From the NCBI RefSeq assembly GCF_046845755.1, contig NZ_CP177357.1, positions 2,046,001-2,110,000 of the forward strand: DNA of 64,000 nucleotides. Direction: 5' to 3'. Positions 50,223 through 58,208 of this stretch are shown piece after piece. The stretch's first letter is position 1. Each line of letters starts with the position of its first letter. This DNA comes from Rubrivirga sp046845755. GTDB lineage: Bacteria; Bacteroidota; Rhodothermia; Rhodothermales; Rubricoccaceae. The notes beneath the pieces were generated by a model that saw only the letters and a list, made by a program, of their open reading frames with translations, was not told the origin of the DNA and ran no database searches. The position numbers were made by a program, and so were the translations under genes.

Positions 50223-52388
50223 CTAGCGGACGAGGGTGAAGGGGACGGTCTGCGTGGCGCCGTCGGCGCGAACCTGGGCGAGGTAGACGCCCGGCGCGGC
50301 CGGGCCGCCAGCGCCGCGGCCGTCCCACTGGACAGCGCCGGAGGCGAGCGCGAGCCGCGCGAGCACGCGGCCCCGGGCGTCGAACACGACGACCTCGCCG
50401 TCGGGCGCGTCGGCGCGGACGGAGACGCTGCCGGACGACGGGTTGGGCACGATGCGGACGCCGAGGTCAGACGGGGCGCCGGGCGGCGTGGGCTCGGTCC
50501 AAACGCCGCCGGCGGCGCTCCAGAACAAGAGGCCGCCCGACGAGGTGCCGGCGACGATCTCGGGGCGGCCGTCGCCGTCGAGGTCGCCGAGCGTGGGGGC
50601 GACGCGGCGGCGGCCGGCGGGGACGGGCTCGGCAGCGACAAACGCGGGCGCGGTCGGGGTGCCGACGTTTTGGAAGACGAGAATCGTGCCCTGGGCCGTG
50701 CCGATGAGCACGTCGAGGTCGCCGTCGCCGTCGATGTCCGAGAAGGCGGGGGCGGCGTCGCCGTCGAGCCGCTCGGGCAGGCCGATGGCGAGGAGGTAGG
50801 CGGCGTCGGCCTCGGACGGGGCGCCGTTCGGCATCGTCTCGAACGCCGGGGTGCTGGCGGTGCCGACGTTTCGGTAAAGGCGGACGCGGCCGCTGGAGGC
50901 GCCGCCGAGCAGGTCGAGGTCGCCGTCGCCGTCGACGTCGCCGAGCGTGGCGCGGGCGTACTGGCCGACGTCGATGCCGCCCCACCGGTCGTCCTCGCGG
51001 ACGTAGCTCGGGGTGGCAGCGGTGCCCGTGTTGCGCAGGAAGGCGAAGCGGCCGTTGAAGCCGCCCACGAGGAGGTCGAGGTCGCCGTCGCCGTCGAGGT
51101 CGCCGAAGACTGGGGCGTAGGCGCCGAAGTCGTAGGCGAGCGCGAGCCAGTCGGGGTCGGCGAGCCGGAAGGCGGGGGCCGTCGCGGTGCCGGTGTTCTC
51201 GTAGCGCTGGAGGTTGGCGCGCGAGGTGTCGTCGGGGTTTGTCTCATTCGCGACGACCAGGTCGAGGTCGCCGTCGCCGTCGAGATCCGCGAGCGCGACG
51301 GCGGAGCGCGAGCCCACGTCGATGCCGTCGATCAGGCGGTCGGTGCGGAGCTGGAGGTCGGGCGCGGCGGCCGTGCCTGTGTTCTCGAAGTAGATGAGGT
51401 TGTGCGCGGCGGTCTGGGTCTGGAAGCACAGCCCGCGCTGGACGCCGACGACCAAGTCCGGGTCGCCGTCGCCGTCGGCGTCGCCGTACGTTGGTGCGTT
51501 GTAGCCGCCCGAGGTGAGGGGCTGGCCGACGGGGAACCGCTCCGACGCGAGCGCGAGCTGGGGGTCGGTCGGGGAGCCCTCGTTGAGGAAGTAGAACAGG
51601 CTGGGCGCGAAGAAATCGCCCCAGAACAGCTCCGGGGCGCCGTCGCCGGTCACGTCCTGGATGGCGATGGCGTTCGCGCCGTGGCGCATGGACCCGCGCC
51701 CGGGGACGGTGAGCGGGCCGCTCTCGATCGTGCCCGCCGACCGGCACTGCGGGTTCTCCTCGTAGATGACGATGTCCTGGAAGCGGTCGGTGACGAACTC
51801 GAAGACGGGCACGCCATTCTCGACGCCGACGTGGCGGTAGTAGGTGATGGTGCCGATGTCCGCCTTGCCGGAGAACAAGTCGGGGTCGCCGTCGCCGTCG
51901 AGGTCGGCGAGCTCGGGGATCGAGGAGTCCTCGACGTAGACGGGCTCACCGGCGGCGTCGCGGAGGAGCTCGGCGCCGATCTCGAAGGCGGCCTCCTGGG
52001 GCGTGCCGACGTTGCGCCAGTAGCGGACGCGGCCGGGCTCGCCGCGCGCGAGCAGGTCGAGGTCGCCGTCGCCGTCGAGGTCGGCGAACGTGGACCAGTT
52101 GCCGGGCTCGATGCCGCCGATGCGGTCGGTCGTCCAGACGTAGCGGTCGCCGCGCCGCTCGAACAGCTGCAGGCCCGCGCCGCCGACGTTCACGATGAGG
52201 TCGGCGTCGCCGTCGGCGTCGATGTCGGCCAGTTCGGGACGGGGCTCGAAAAAGCCGCCGACGAAGGGGAAGGCGACCTCGCCGTCGGGGCCGGTGACCG
52301 GGAAGGGCGTCGCCTCGCGGGTGAACGTCTGGGCGCTGGCGGGGAGCGCGAGCGCGGCGGCGAGGGCGAGGAGGAGCGGACGGGGCAT
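50223..52388 (-). CDS. FG-GAP/VCBS repeat protein with T9SS tail
   Basis: The 721-residue secreted protein has a signal peptide (ending ASAQ near 20), then about ten FG-GAP blades, each with a calcium loop of the DLDGDGDLDLL type (for example near residues 54, 105, 160, 238, 300, 365, 430, 485, 550 and 600), consistent with an integrin-like beta propeller. The C-terminal 90 residues are a T9SS type A sorting domain (IVPNPSSGSVSV, VFDARGRVLARL, GVYLAQVRADG, ending TLVR). It is presumably anchored on or released from the cell surface. Its DNA carries many near-identical GTCGCCGTCGCCGTC repeats. Confidence 0.93.
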   Translation of the reverse strand: MPRPLLLALAAALALPASAQTFTREATPFPVTGPDGEVAFPFVGGFFEPRPELADIDADGDADLIVNVGGAGLQLFERRGDRYVWTTDRIGGIEPGNWSTFADLDGDGDLDLLARGEPGRVRYWRNVGTPQEAAFEIGAELLRDAAGEPVYVEDSSIPELADLDGDGDPDLFSGKADIGTITYYRHVGVENGVPVFEFVTDRFQDIVIYEENPQCRSAGTIESGPLTVPGRGSMRHGANAIAIQDVTGDGAPELFWGDFFAPSLFYFLNEGSPTDPQLALASERFPVGQPLTSGGYNAPTYGDADGDGDPDLVVGVQRGLCFQTQTAAHNLIYFENTGTAAAPDLQLRTDRLIDGIDVGSRSAVALADLDGDGDLDLVVANETNPDDTSRANLQRYENTGTATAPAFRLADPDWLALAYDFGAYAPVFGDLDGDGDLDLLVGGFNGRFAFLRNTGTAATPSYVREDDRWGGIDVGQYARATLGDVDGDGDLDLLGGASSGRVRLYRNVGTASTPAFETMPNGAPSEADAAYLLAIGLPERLDGDAAPAFSDIDGDGDLDVLIGTAQGTILVFQNVGTPTAPAFVAAEPVPAGRRRVAPTLGDLDGDGRPEIVAGTSSGGLLFWSAAGGVWTEPTPPGAPSDLGVRIVPNPSSGSVSVRADAPDGEVVVFDARGRVLARLALASGAVQWDGRGAGGPAAPGVYLAQVRADGATQTVPFTLVR

Positions 52389-52582
52389 AGAGGGTCGGTG
52401 TTCGGTCGTGAGTCGCCGGGGCGGCGGGCGCGAGCGGGGGATCGTGAGGGACCGGGCTGGCGCGGAGTCCCCTCGAGGGAGCGGGGCTGCGTGGGGCTGC
52501 TGGCGCTCGCCGGTCGCTATCCGAGCCCTTCGACCCTCACCTGACTGCGCCGACCTTGCGGTTGGCTGGCGCCGGCCTTCGG

Positions 52583-52611
52583 CTGTCCCTCTTCCAGAGG
52601 GAGAGGGGACG
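52583..52611. repeat. Small palindromic intergenic repeat, copy B
   Basis: Second copy of the 29-bp hairpin element at 17062-17090, with a single mismatch. Immediately before it (52564-52582) is GGCTGGCGCCGGCCTTCGG, related to the repeat at 23981. The 255-bp gap between the two minus-strand surface-protein genes holds nothing else recognisable. Confidence 0.75.
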
Positions 52612-52643
52612 ATCTAGGTAGCGTGGCGCCGTCCCGGAAGGGG

Positions 52644-54278
52644 CTACCGATCGCCCGTCGAGTGGTCTTGGCCTCCGTGGACCATGACAGGCTCGAGGCC
52701 GGAGGGGTAGGCGCCGAGTTGGACGACCTCGACCAAGTCGCCGGCGGCGGAGAAGATGGCGAGGTTGCCGAACGACTCGGGGCCAAGGGGCTCGCGGTCG
52801 CCGGTGCCGGGCGGCATAAAGAGGAAGGGCGGGGTCCAGGCCCCGTTGAGGTTGGACGAGGTCACGAAAAAGCGCGCGCCGTCCATCGAGGGGGCCGGGC
52901 TGTGGGGCTGGCTGAGGGCGTCGGCCTCGACGAGCAAGAGCACGGCGCGCGTGGCGGCGTCCAAGATGGTGACGGTGTCGCCGCGCTGATCGGGGATGAG
53001 CAAGCGCGAGCCGTCGTGGTTGGCGTGCGCGTGGTAGGGGCCGTCGCCGGCGGGGGCGGTGCCGTCGAGCGCGAGCGTCCCATCCTCGGCGAGCGTCAGG
53101 AAGAGGACCTCGTCGGTGGAGCGCGAGGTCAGGGTGACGGTGTACGGGTAGCCGGCCATCGACGCGTCGGCGTTCATGCCCGAGTGGTCCATGCCGCCGT
53201 GGTCCATCCCCGCGTGTTCCATCGCGCCCGCGTCATGCGTCATGCCCATCCCCATGTGGTGGGCGCCCAGGATGCTGAAGTGGATGAACTCGCGCGGGGC
53301 GCCGTCGGCGGGGATCCGCAGGATCGTGGCGTCGCCGGAGACCGCGTCGTAGACGAGCGCGCGGCTCTCGGACTGGGTGCCGGTCAGCTCGGCCGTGATG
53401 GCGTAGCGGCCGTCGGGCGTCGCGGCCATCGCGTGGGGGACGTTGAACGGCGTCGCGATCACGTCCATCTCCATCGTCGAGCGGTCCAAAATTCCGAACC
53501 CGTTCGCGAGCGGGTCGGAGAGCGTCGAGCGGCCGACGAAGATGCGATTCGAGGACGGGTCGAGCGACATCATACCGGGCGTGGCGAAGACGCCTTCGGG
53601 CGTGCGGCCCAGGAGCGCGTCGTCGGGGTCCTGGCCCAGGTCGAGCGAGACCTTGGCGACGACGCCCGCCGACACGAGCGAGACGTAAGCGGCGCTGCCG
53701 TCGGGCTCGAAGGCGAAGTGGTGCGGGCCGTACGGCGTGCTCGGGAGGCCGAGCGCGTCGAAGTCGATGCGGCGGACGAGCCGGCCGGTGTCGGCGTCGA
53801 GGACCGCGACGTGGTTCTCGGCCTGGACGCCCGCGAGCAGCAGGTGGTGCGCGTCGGCGAAGGGGATCGTGTCGCCGTCGCGCGCGCCGGCCTCGATCCA
53901 GCGCGCGAGGTAGCGGGCCTCATCGGGCTCCAGCGTGCGGAGGTTGGGGAACGGGATGGCGACCGAGTCGGGGAGGTCGGTGACGAAGCGCAGCATCAGG
54001 CTGCCCTCGGCGTCGAAGGGCACGACGAAGCCGCTGGGCCCGGCCATCACGACGTCCATCAGGTCGTAGTCGCTGGCGTCGCCGCGGTCGGTCGTCGCGG
54101 TGGGCGAGAGGACGTTGCGGGCCGCCAGCAGGGGCCGGACGGTCTCGTCGTAGTCGAAGGTCTGAATCACGTCGTAGTCGACGGTCGACGGGTCGAAGCC
54201 GTCGTCGGTGAGGGTGCTGGTCGTGTCGCAGGCCGTGAGGGCGAAGGCGAGCGCGAGCAGCGGGCTGAGGCGGAGCAT
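52644..54278 (-). CDS. Beta-propeller lipoprotein with Met/His-rich insert
   Basis: The 544-residue lipoprotein has lipobox LAFALTAC (Cys at about 17). Residues about 35-140 resemble the N-terminal module that in relatives carries a CxxCH haem motif (DYDETVRPLLAARNVLSP, YLARWIEAGARDGDTIPF), but no CxxCH is present. The remainder is a YncE/surface-antigen-like seven-blade propeller (HHLLLAGVQAENHVAVLD, RIFVGRSTLSDP, RLLIPDQRGDTVTI). An insert near residues 345-375 is packed with Met and His (GMGMTH, MEHAGMDHGGMDHSGM), suggesting copper binding. The function is unknown. The start is ATG at 54278. Confidence 0.85.
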   Translation of the reverse strand: MLRLSPLLALAFALTACDTTSTLTDDGFDPSTVDYDVIQTFDYDETVRPLLAARNVLSPTATTDRGDASDYDLMDVVMAGPSGFVVPFDAEGSLMLRFVTDLPDSVAIPFPNLRTLEPDEARYLARWIEAGARDGDTIPFADAHHLLLAGVQAENHVAVLDADTGRLVRRIDFDALGLPSTPYGPHHFAFEPDGSAAYVSLVSAGVVAKVSLDLGQDPDDALLGRTPEGVFATPGMMSLDPSSNRIFVGRSTLSDPLANGFGILDRSTMEMDVIATPFNVPHAMAATPDGRYAITAELTGTQSESRALVYDAVSGDATILRIPADGAPREFIHFSILGAHHMGMGMTHDAGAMEHAGMDHGGMDHSGMNADASMAGYPYTVTLTSRSTDEVLFLTLAEDGTLALDGTAPAGDGPYHAHANHDGSRLLIPDQRGDTVTILDAATRAVLLLVEADALSQPHSPAPSMDGARFFVTSSNLNGAWTPPFLFMPPGTGDREPLGPESFGNLAIFSAAGDLVEVVQLGAYPSGLEPVMVHGGQDHSTGDR

Positions 54279-54524
54279 GGGGGTCGGCGGGTGCGGAGGG
54301 CCAACGCGGCGGCGCGGCGGTCGGTTCGAGTGTAACGCGGCGCGACGCGCGGCCGTGCACGGAGGGTCGCACGGGCCGGGGGGCGGCGACAGGCCACCTC
54401 GGTCGTGAGAGGAACGGCCCGAAGGGCGCGCGGCAGCCCGCGAGCGGCCTCAGACCCCCGGGCTCGCGAGGCGCCCCTGCAATCCTTCGACGCAACTCGC
54501 CGCCGCGGGCGTCGCCAGCGCCGG

Positions 54525-54531
54525 TAGCTTG
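54525..54531 (+). promoter_or_regulatory. Candidate -7 element almost at the LD-carboxypeptidase start
   Basis: TAGCTTG ends 5 bp before the GTG at 54537, which would place transcription start at about the start codon (leaderless mRNA) if it is the true promoter. This is pattern-based only. Confidence 0.3.
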
Positions 54532-54536
54532 CGGGC

Positions 54537-55472
54537 GTGCCGCTCCCCCGCCCCCTCACGCCCGAGTCCCGCGTCGCCGTCGTGGCGCCGTCGAGCGCCG
54601 CGCTGGACCCGGCCGACGCGGCCCGGGGAATCGCCGCGCTCCGAGCGACGGGCCTCACGGTCGACGTGATCGGCCCCGCCAGCGGGCCCCGCGCGTATCT
54701 CGCGGGGACCGACGAAACGCGGGCCGAGGCGCTCAACACGGCGCTCCGGCGCGACGACCTCGACGCCATCGTCTGCCTGCGCGGAGGCTACGGCCTGCTC
54801 CGCATCCTGGACCGCGTCGACTACGCCGCCGCTCGCGCGCACCCCAAGCTCGTCGTCGGCTACTCCGACGTGACGGCGCTGCACCTCGCGCTGTGGGGGC
54901 AGGCGGGCGTCCCCGGCGTGTCCGGTCCGATGGCCGCCAGCGACTGGGCCGGCGGGCTCGACGCCGAGACCGAGGCCGACTTCTGGCGCGTGGCCCGCGG
55001 CGACGCCGGCTACGACGTGCTCGGCCCGGGCGGCGAGGGCCTTGCGACGCTCAAGGCCGGCGAGGCGGAGGGCGTCTTGCTCGGCGGCAACCTGGCGCTC
55101 GTCTGCGCCCTGCTCGGCACGCCGTACCTCCCCGACCTTCGGGGCGCCATCCTCTTTGTCGAGGACGTGGGCGAGTCGCCGTACCGGATCGACGGGTTGC
55201 TGGCGCGCCTCCGTCTGGCGGGCGTGCTCGAATCGCTCGGCGGGCTCGTCTTCGGCATGTTCACCGGCGCCGAGGTGCCCGAGGGGCGGCCGACGTTCAC
55301 GGTCGACGAGGTGCTGGCGCAGTACGCGCCGTTCGTGGGCGGGCCCGTCGCGGCGGGCTTGGTCTACGGCCACGTGCCGCGCAAGAGCACCGTCCCCGTG
55401 GGCGTGAGGGCGCGGCTGACGGCGGGTGCCGACGGCGCCGTGCTGCACGTGCTCGACCCCGTCGCCCAGTGA
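54537..55472 (+). CDS. ldcA: LD-carboxypeptidase (S66/MccF-like)
   Basis: The enzyme cleaves the L,D bond of tetrapeptide stems in peptidoglycan recycling, or an analogous adenylated peptide bond in MccF. The 311 residues match S66. Seen: VAVVAPSSAAL near 13, CLRGGYGLLRILDRVDY near 82, the nucleophile Ser in VVGYSDVTALHLAL near 108, and EDVGESPYRIDGLL near 212; the catalytic Glu and His are in the C-terminal region (YGHVP near 285). The GTG start at 54537 lies 6 bp after a TAGCTTG element. Its stop overlaps the SemiSWEET GTG (GTGA). LdcA versus MccF specificity is not resolved. Confidence 0.92.
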   Translation: MPLPRPLTPESRVAVVAPSSAALDPADAARGIAALRATGLTVDVIGPASGPRAYLAGTDETRAEALNTALRRDDLDAIVCLRGGYGLLRILDRVDYAAARAHPKLVVGYSDVTALHLALWGQAGVPGVSGPMAASDWAGGLDAETEADFWRVARGDAGYDVLGPGGEGLATLKAGEAEGVLLGGNLALVCALLGTPYLPDLRGAILFVEDVGESPYRIDGLLARLRLAGVLESLGGLVFGMFTGAEVPEGRPTFTVDEVLAQYAPFVGGPVAAGLVYGHVPRKSTVPVGVRARLTAGADGAVLHVLDPVAQ

Positions 55473-55735
55473 CCGCCGTCACCGCCCTCGGCCTGGTCGC
55501 CGCCGCCTGCACGATGAGCTCGTTCGTGCCCCAGGTCGTCAAAACGTGGCGGAGCGGGTCGTCGGCCGACCTGTCGGTCGGGATGTACGCCCTGCTGACG
55601 GTCGGCGCGGCGCTGTGGCTGGCGTACGGGCTGGCGATCGGCGACCTCCCGGTAATCATCACGAACCTCGTCACGCTGGCGCTGCTGCTCCTCGTCGACC
55701 TCCAGATCTGGTGGCACCGCCGCCGCCCCGCCTGA
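55469..55735 (+). CDS. SemiSWEET (PQ-loop) transporter
   Basis: The 88-residue protein has three transmembrane helices and the PQ-loop SFVPQVVKTWRSGSSADLS near 16-34, typical of bacterial SemiSWEET sugar transporters, which work as dimers. The GTG start at 55469 overlaps the LD-carboxypeptidase stop (GTGA), and its stop overlaps the purN ATG by one base, so it is embedded in a tightly coupled operon. The substrate is unknown. Confidence 0.93.
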   Translation: MTAVTALGLVAAACTMSSFVPQVVKTWRSGSSADLSVGMYALLTVGAALWLAYGLAIGDLPVIITNLVTLALLLLVDLQIWWHRRRPA

Positions 55736-56388
55736 TGCGCCTCGCCGTCTTCGCCTCCGGGGGCGGCTCGAACGCCGCCGCCATCTGGGACGCCGTCGAC
55801 CACGGCGCGCTCGCCGCCGAGGCCGTCCTCCTCGTCACCGACCGGCCCGGGTGCGGGGCGCTCGTGCGCGCCGAGGCGCGTGGGATCCCGACCGAGGTGA
55901 TCGCCCCGCTCGGCGACCCGGCGGCGTTTGCCCAGTCGTTGCTCGACGCGCTTGCCCGCGCCGAGGCCGACACGGTCGCGCTCGCGGGCTACCTCCGCAT
56001 GATCCCCACGCCCGTCGTGTGGGCCTTCCGGCACCGGATCGTCAATGTGCACCCGTCGCTGCTGCCCGCATTCGGCGGGCCCGGGATGTACGGGACCCAC
56101 GTCCACCGCGCCGTGCTCGAGTACGGCTGCCGGCTGTCCGGCGCGACGGTCCACCTCGTCGACGCCGAGTACGACACGGGCCCGGTGATCCTTCAAGAGG
56201 CCGTGCCCGTCGAGCCCGGCGACACGCCCGAGTCACTCGCCGCACGCGTGCTGGCGGTCGAGCACCGGCTCTTCCCCCGCGCCCTCGCCCTGCTGGCCGA
56301 CGACCGCCTCCGCGTCGACGGCCGCCACGTCCGCATCCTGCCTGGCCGGCCCGACCCGGCCATCCCCCCTCCCTCCCCGCACTCGTGA
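55735..56388 (+). CDS. purN: Phosphoribosylglycinamide formyltransferase
   Basis: Third step of de novo purine synthesis: formyl-THF-dependent formylation of GAR. The 217 residues fit the family. Seen: the phosphate-binding VFASGGGSNAAAIWDAV at 5-21, the active-site Asn/His pair in IVNVHPSLLPAFGGPGMYG near 103-121, and VHLVDAEYDTGPVILQ near 138 with the catalytic Asp. The C-terminal 25 residues are Pro-rich. The ATG at 55735 overlaps the SemiSWEET stop by one base; the stop overlaps the purH GTG (GTGA). Confidence 0.95.
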   Translation: MRLAVFASGGGSNAAAIWDAVDHGALAAEAVLLVTDRPGCGALVRAEARGIPTEVIAPLGDPAAFAQSLLDALARAEADTVALAGYLRMIPTPVVWAFRHRIVNVHPSLLPAFGGPGMYGTHVHRAVLEYGCRLSGATVHLVDAEYDTGPVILQEAVPVEPGDTPESLAARVLAVEHRLFPRALALLADDRLRVDGRHVRILPGRPDPAIPPPSPHS

Positions 56389-57986
56389 TCGACGCCAAGG
56401 ACCTGCCCGCCCCCGACGACCGCTACCCCGTCCGCCGCGCCCTGCTGTCGGTCTTCGACAAGGCCGGGCTCGTCGACTTCGGGCGCCGCCTCCACGCCCT
56501 CGACGTCGAGATCCTGTCGACCGGCGGGACCGCGCGCGCCCTGCGCGAGGCGGGGATTCCGGTCCACGACGTGGCGGACGTGACCGGCTCGCCCGAGATC
56601 CTGGGCGGCCGCGTCAAGAGCCTGCACCCGACGGTCCACGGCGGGATCCTGGCGCGGCGCACCGACGCCGACGACATCTCGGAGCTGGCCGAGCACGGGA
56701 TCGGCGCCATCGACCTGGTCGCCGTCAACCTCTACCCCTTCCGCGAAGCGACGGCGGGCGGCGCCAGCGACGCCGTCGCGGCCGAGAACGTCGACATCGG
56801 CGGGCCGACCATGCTCCGCGCGGCGGCCAAAAACTTCGCCTTCGTCGCCTCGGTCGTGAACCCGGCCGACTACGAGGCCATCGCCGATGAGTTGGAAGCG
56901 AACGGCGGGACGCTCGGGATGGCCACGCGACGCCGGCTGGCGGCCGACGCCTTTGCGCACTCGGCCGCCTACGACGCCGCCGTCGCGAGCTTTTTCGGCG
57001 CCGCGTACGACGGTACCGGCGAGGCGCACGCAGGCGACGACGCCATGCCCGACGCGTTCACCGTCGACCTCGCCAAGGCCGCCGACCTCCGCTACGGCGA
57101 GAACCCGCACCAGCGCGCGGCGCTGTACACCGACGGCTCGACACCGTACGAGGTGCTTCACGGCAAGGCGTTGTCGTTCAACAACCTCACCGACCTGACG
57201 GCGGCCCTCAACCTGATCGCTGAGTTCGACGGCGGGCCGCCGACGGTCGCCATCCTGAAGCACACGAACCCGTGCGGCGTCGGCCAGGCGGAGGCGCTGG
57301 CGGACGCCTACGCCAAGGCGTTTGCGACCGACCGGCAGAGCCCGTTCGGCGGCATCGTCGCCGTCAACCGCCCGCTCGACCTGGCGACCGCCCAAGCGAT
57401 CGACGCCGTCTTTACCGAGCTCATCATCGCGCCCGCCTTCGAGGACGGCGTGCTCGCGTTCCTCCAGCAGAAGAAGAACCGCCGCCTGATCCGCGCCGTG
57501 CCGACGGCGCGCGCCAGCCAGGACGTGCGGACGACGGCGGGCGGCCTGCTCGTCCAGGACCCCGACCGCGCGCTCGCGCCCGACCTCAAGACGTCGTGGA
57601 CCGTGCCGACCGAGCGCCAGCCGACCGACCGCGAGTGGGCCGACCTCGACTTTGCGTGGCGCGTCTGCAAGCACGTCAAGTCGAACGCGATCGTCTACGC
57701 GCGCGACGGCGCGACGCTCGGGATCGGGGCTGGGCAGATGAGCCGGATCGATGCGTCCGAGATTGCGGTCGCCAAGGGCGCCAAGTCCGGGCTCGACTTT
57801 GCCGGGTGCGTGGTCGCCAGCGATGCCTTCTTCCCCTTCGCCGACGGGCTCGAGGCGGCGGCCGAGGCCGGCGCGCGCGCGGCCGTCCAGCCCGGCGGCT
57901 CGGTCCGCGACGACGAGGTGATCGCGGCGGCCGACGCGCGCGGGATGGCGATGGCGTTCACGGGCCAGCGCCACTTCCGGCACTGA
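56385..57986 (+). CDS. purH: Bifunctional AICAR transformylase/IMP cyclohydrolase
   Basis: It completes IMP synthesis: the N-terminal MGS-like domain is the IMP cyclohydrolase and the C-terminal domain the AICAR formyltransferase. The 533 residues match PurH. Seen: RRALLSVFDKAGLVDFGRRL near 18, STGGTARALREAG near 45, GGRVKSLHPTVHGGILARR near 71, YGENPHQRAALY near 236 and AILKHTNPCGVGQ near 290 (active-site Lys-His pair). The start is GTG at 56385. It is the last of a four-gene overlapping operon; a 222-bp gap separates it from mreB. Confidence 0.97.
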   Translation: MIDAKDLPAPDDRYPVRRALLSVFDKAGLVDFGRRLHALDVEILSTGGTARALREAGIPVHDVADVTGSPEILGGRVKSLHPTVHGGILARRTDADDISELAEHGIGAIDLVAVNLYPFREATAGGASDAVAAENVDIGGPTMLRAAAKNFAFVASVVNPADYEAIADELEANGGTLGMATRRRLAADAFAHSAAYDAAVASFFGAAYDGTGEAHAGDDAMPDAFTVDLAKAADLRYGENPHQRAALYTDGSTPYEVLHGKALSFNNLTDLTAALNLIAEFDGGPPTVAILKHTNPCGVGQAEALADAYAKAFATDRQSPFGGIVAVNRPLDLATAQAIDAVFTELIIAPAFEDGVLAFLQQKKNRRLIRAVPTARASQDVRTTAGGLLVQDPDRALAPDLKTSWTVPTERQPTDREWADLDFAWRVCKHVKSNAIVYARDGATLGIGAGQMSRIDASEIAVAKGAKSGLDFAGCVVASDAFFPFADGLEAAAEAGARAAVQPGGSVRDDEVIAAADARGMAMAFTGQRHFRH

Positions 57987-58095
57987 GCCTCGGGCGGCCG
58001 GTGGGCCCGCTCCGCACATGAGCCGCCGATCATCGCTAGCGACGGAATGCAGCGGCGACGTTGTCGACCGTCCTCCCCGAAAAATCAAGGCGGAA

Positions 58096-58110
58096 GGCCC
58101 AGTCTGGGCC
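58096..58110. promoter_or_regulatory. Perfect palindrome upstream of mreB
   Basis: GGCCCAG-T-CTGGGCC is a perfect 7-bp dyad just before TTAGTTTG (58121-58128), which resembles a TAnnTTTG promoter element. It lies about 100 bp before the mreB start and could be an operator or a hairpin. No regulator is known for it. Confidence 0.3.
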
Positions 58111-58208
58111 GACCCCCCGGTTAGTTTGCGCGCCGCTCGACTTGCCACCCCCGTTGGACGCTGGGTCGTGGCTTGCACATCTCTGCGTCCCCGCTCCCTC
58201 CCGACCCC

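Noticed and set aside
50500..52100. Regular DNA repeats that could suggest a CRISPR array
   Set aside because: The repeats are codons for DGDGD calcium loops inside an intact gene, with no uniform spacers.
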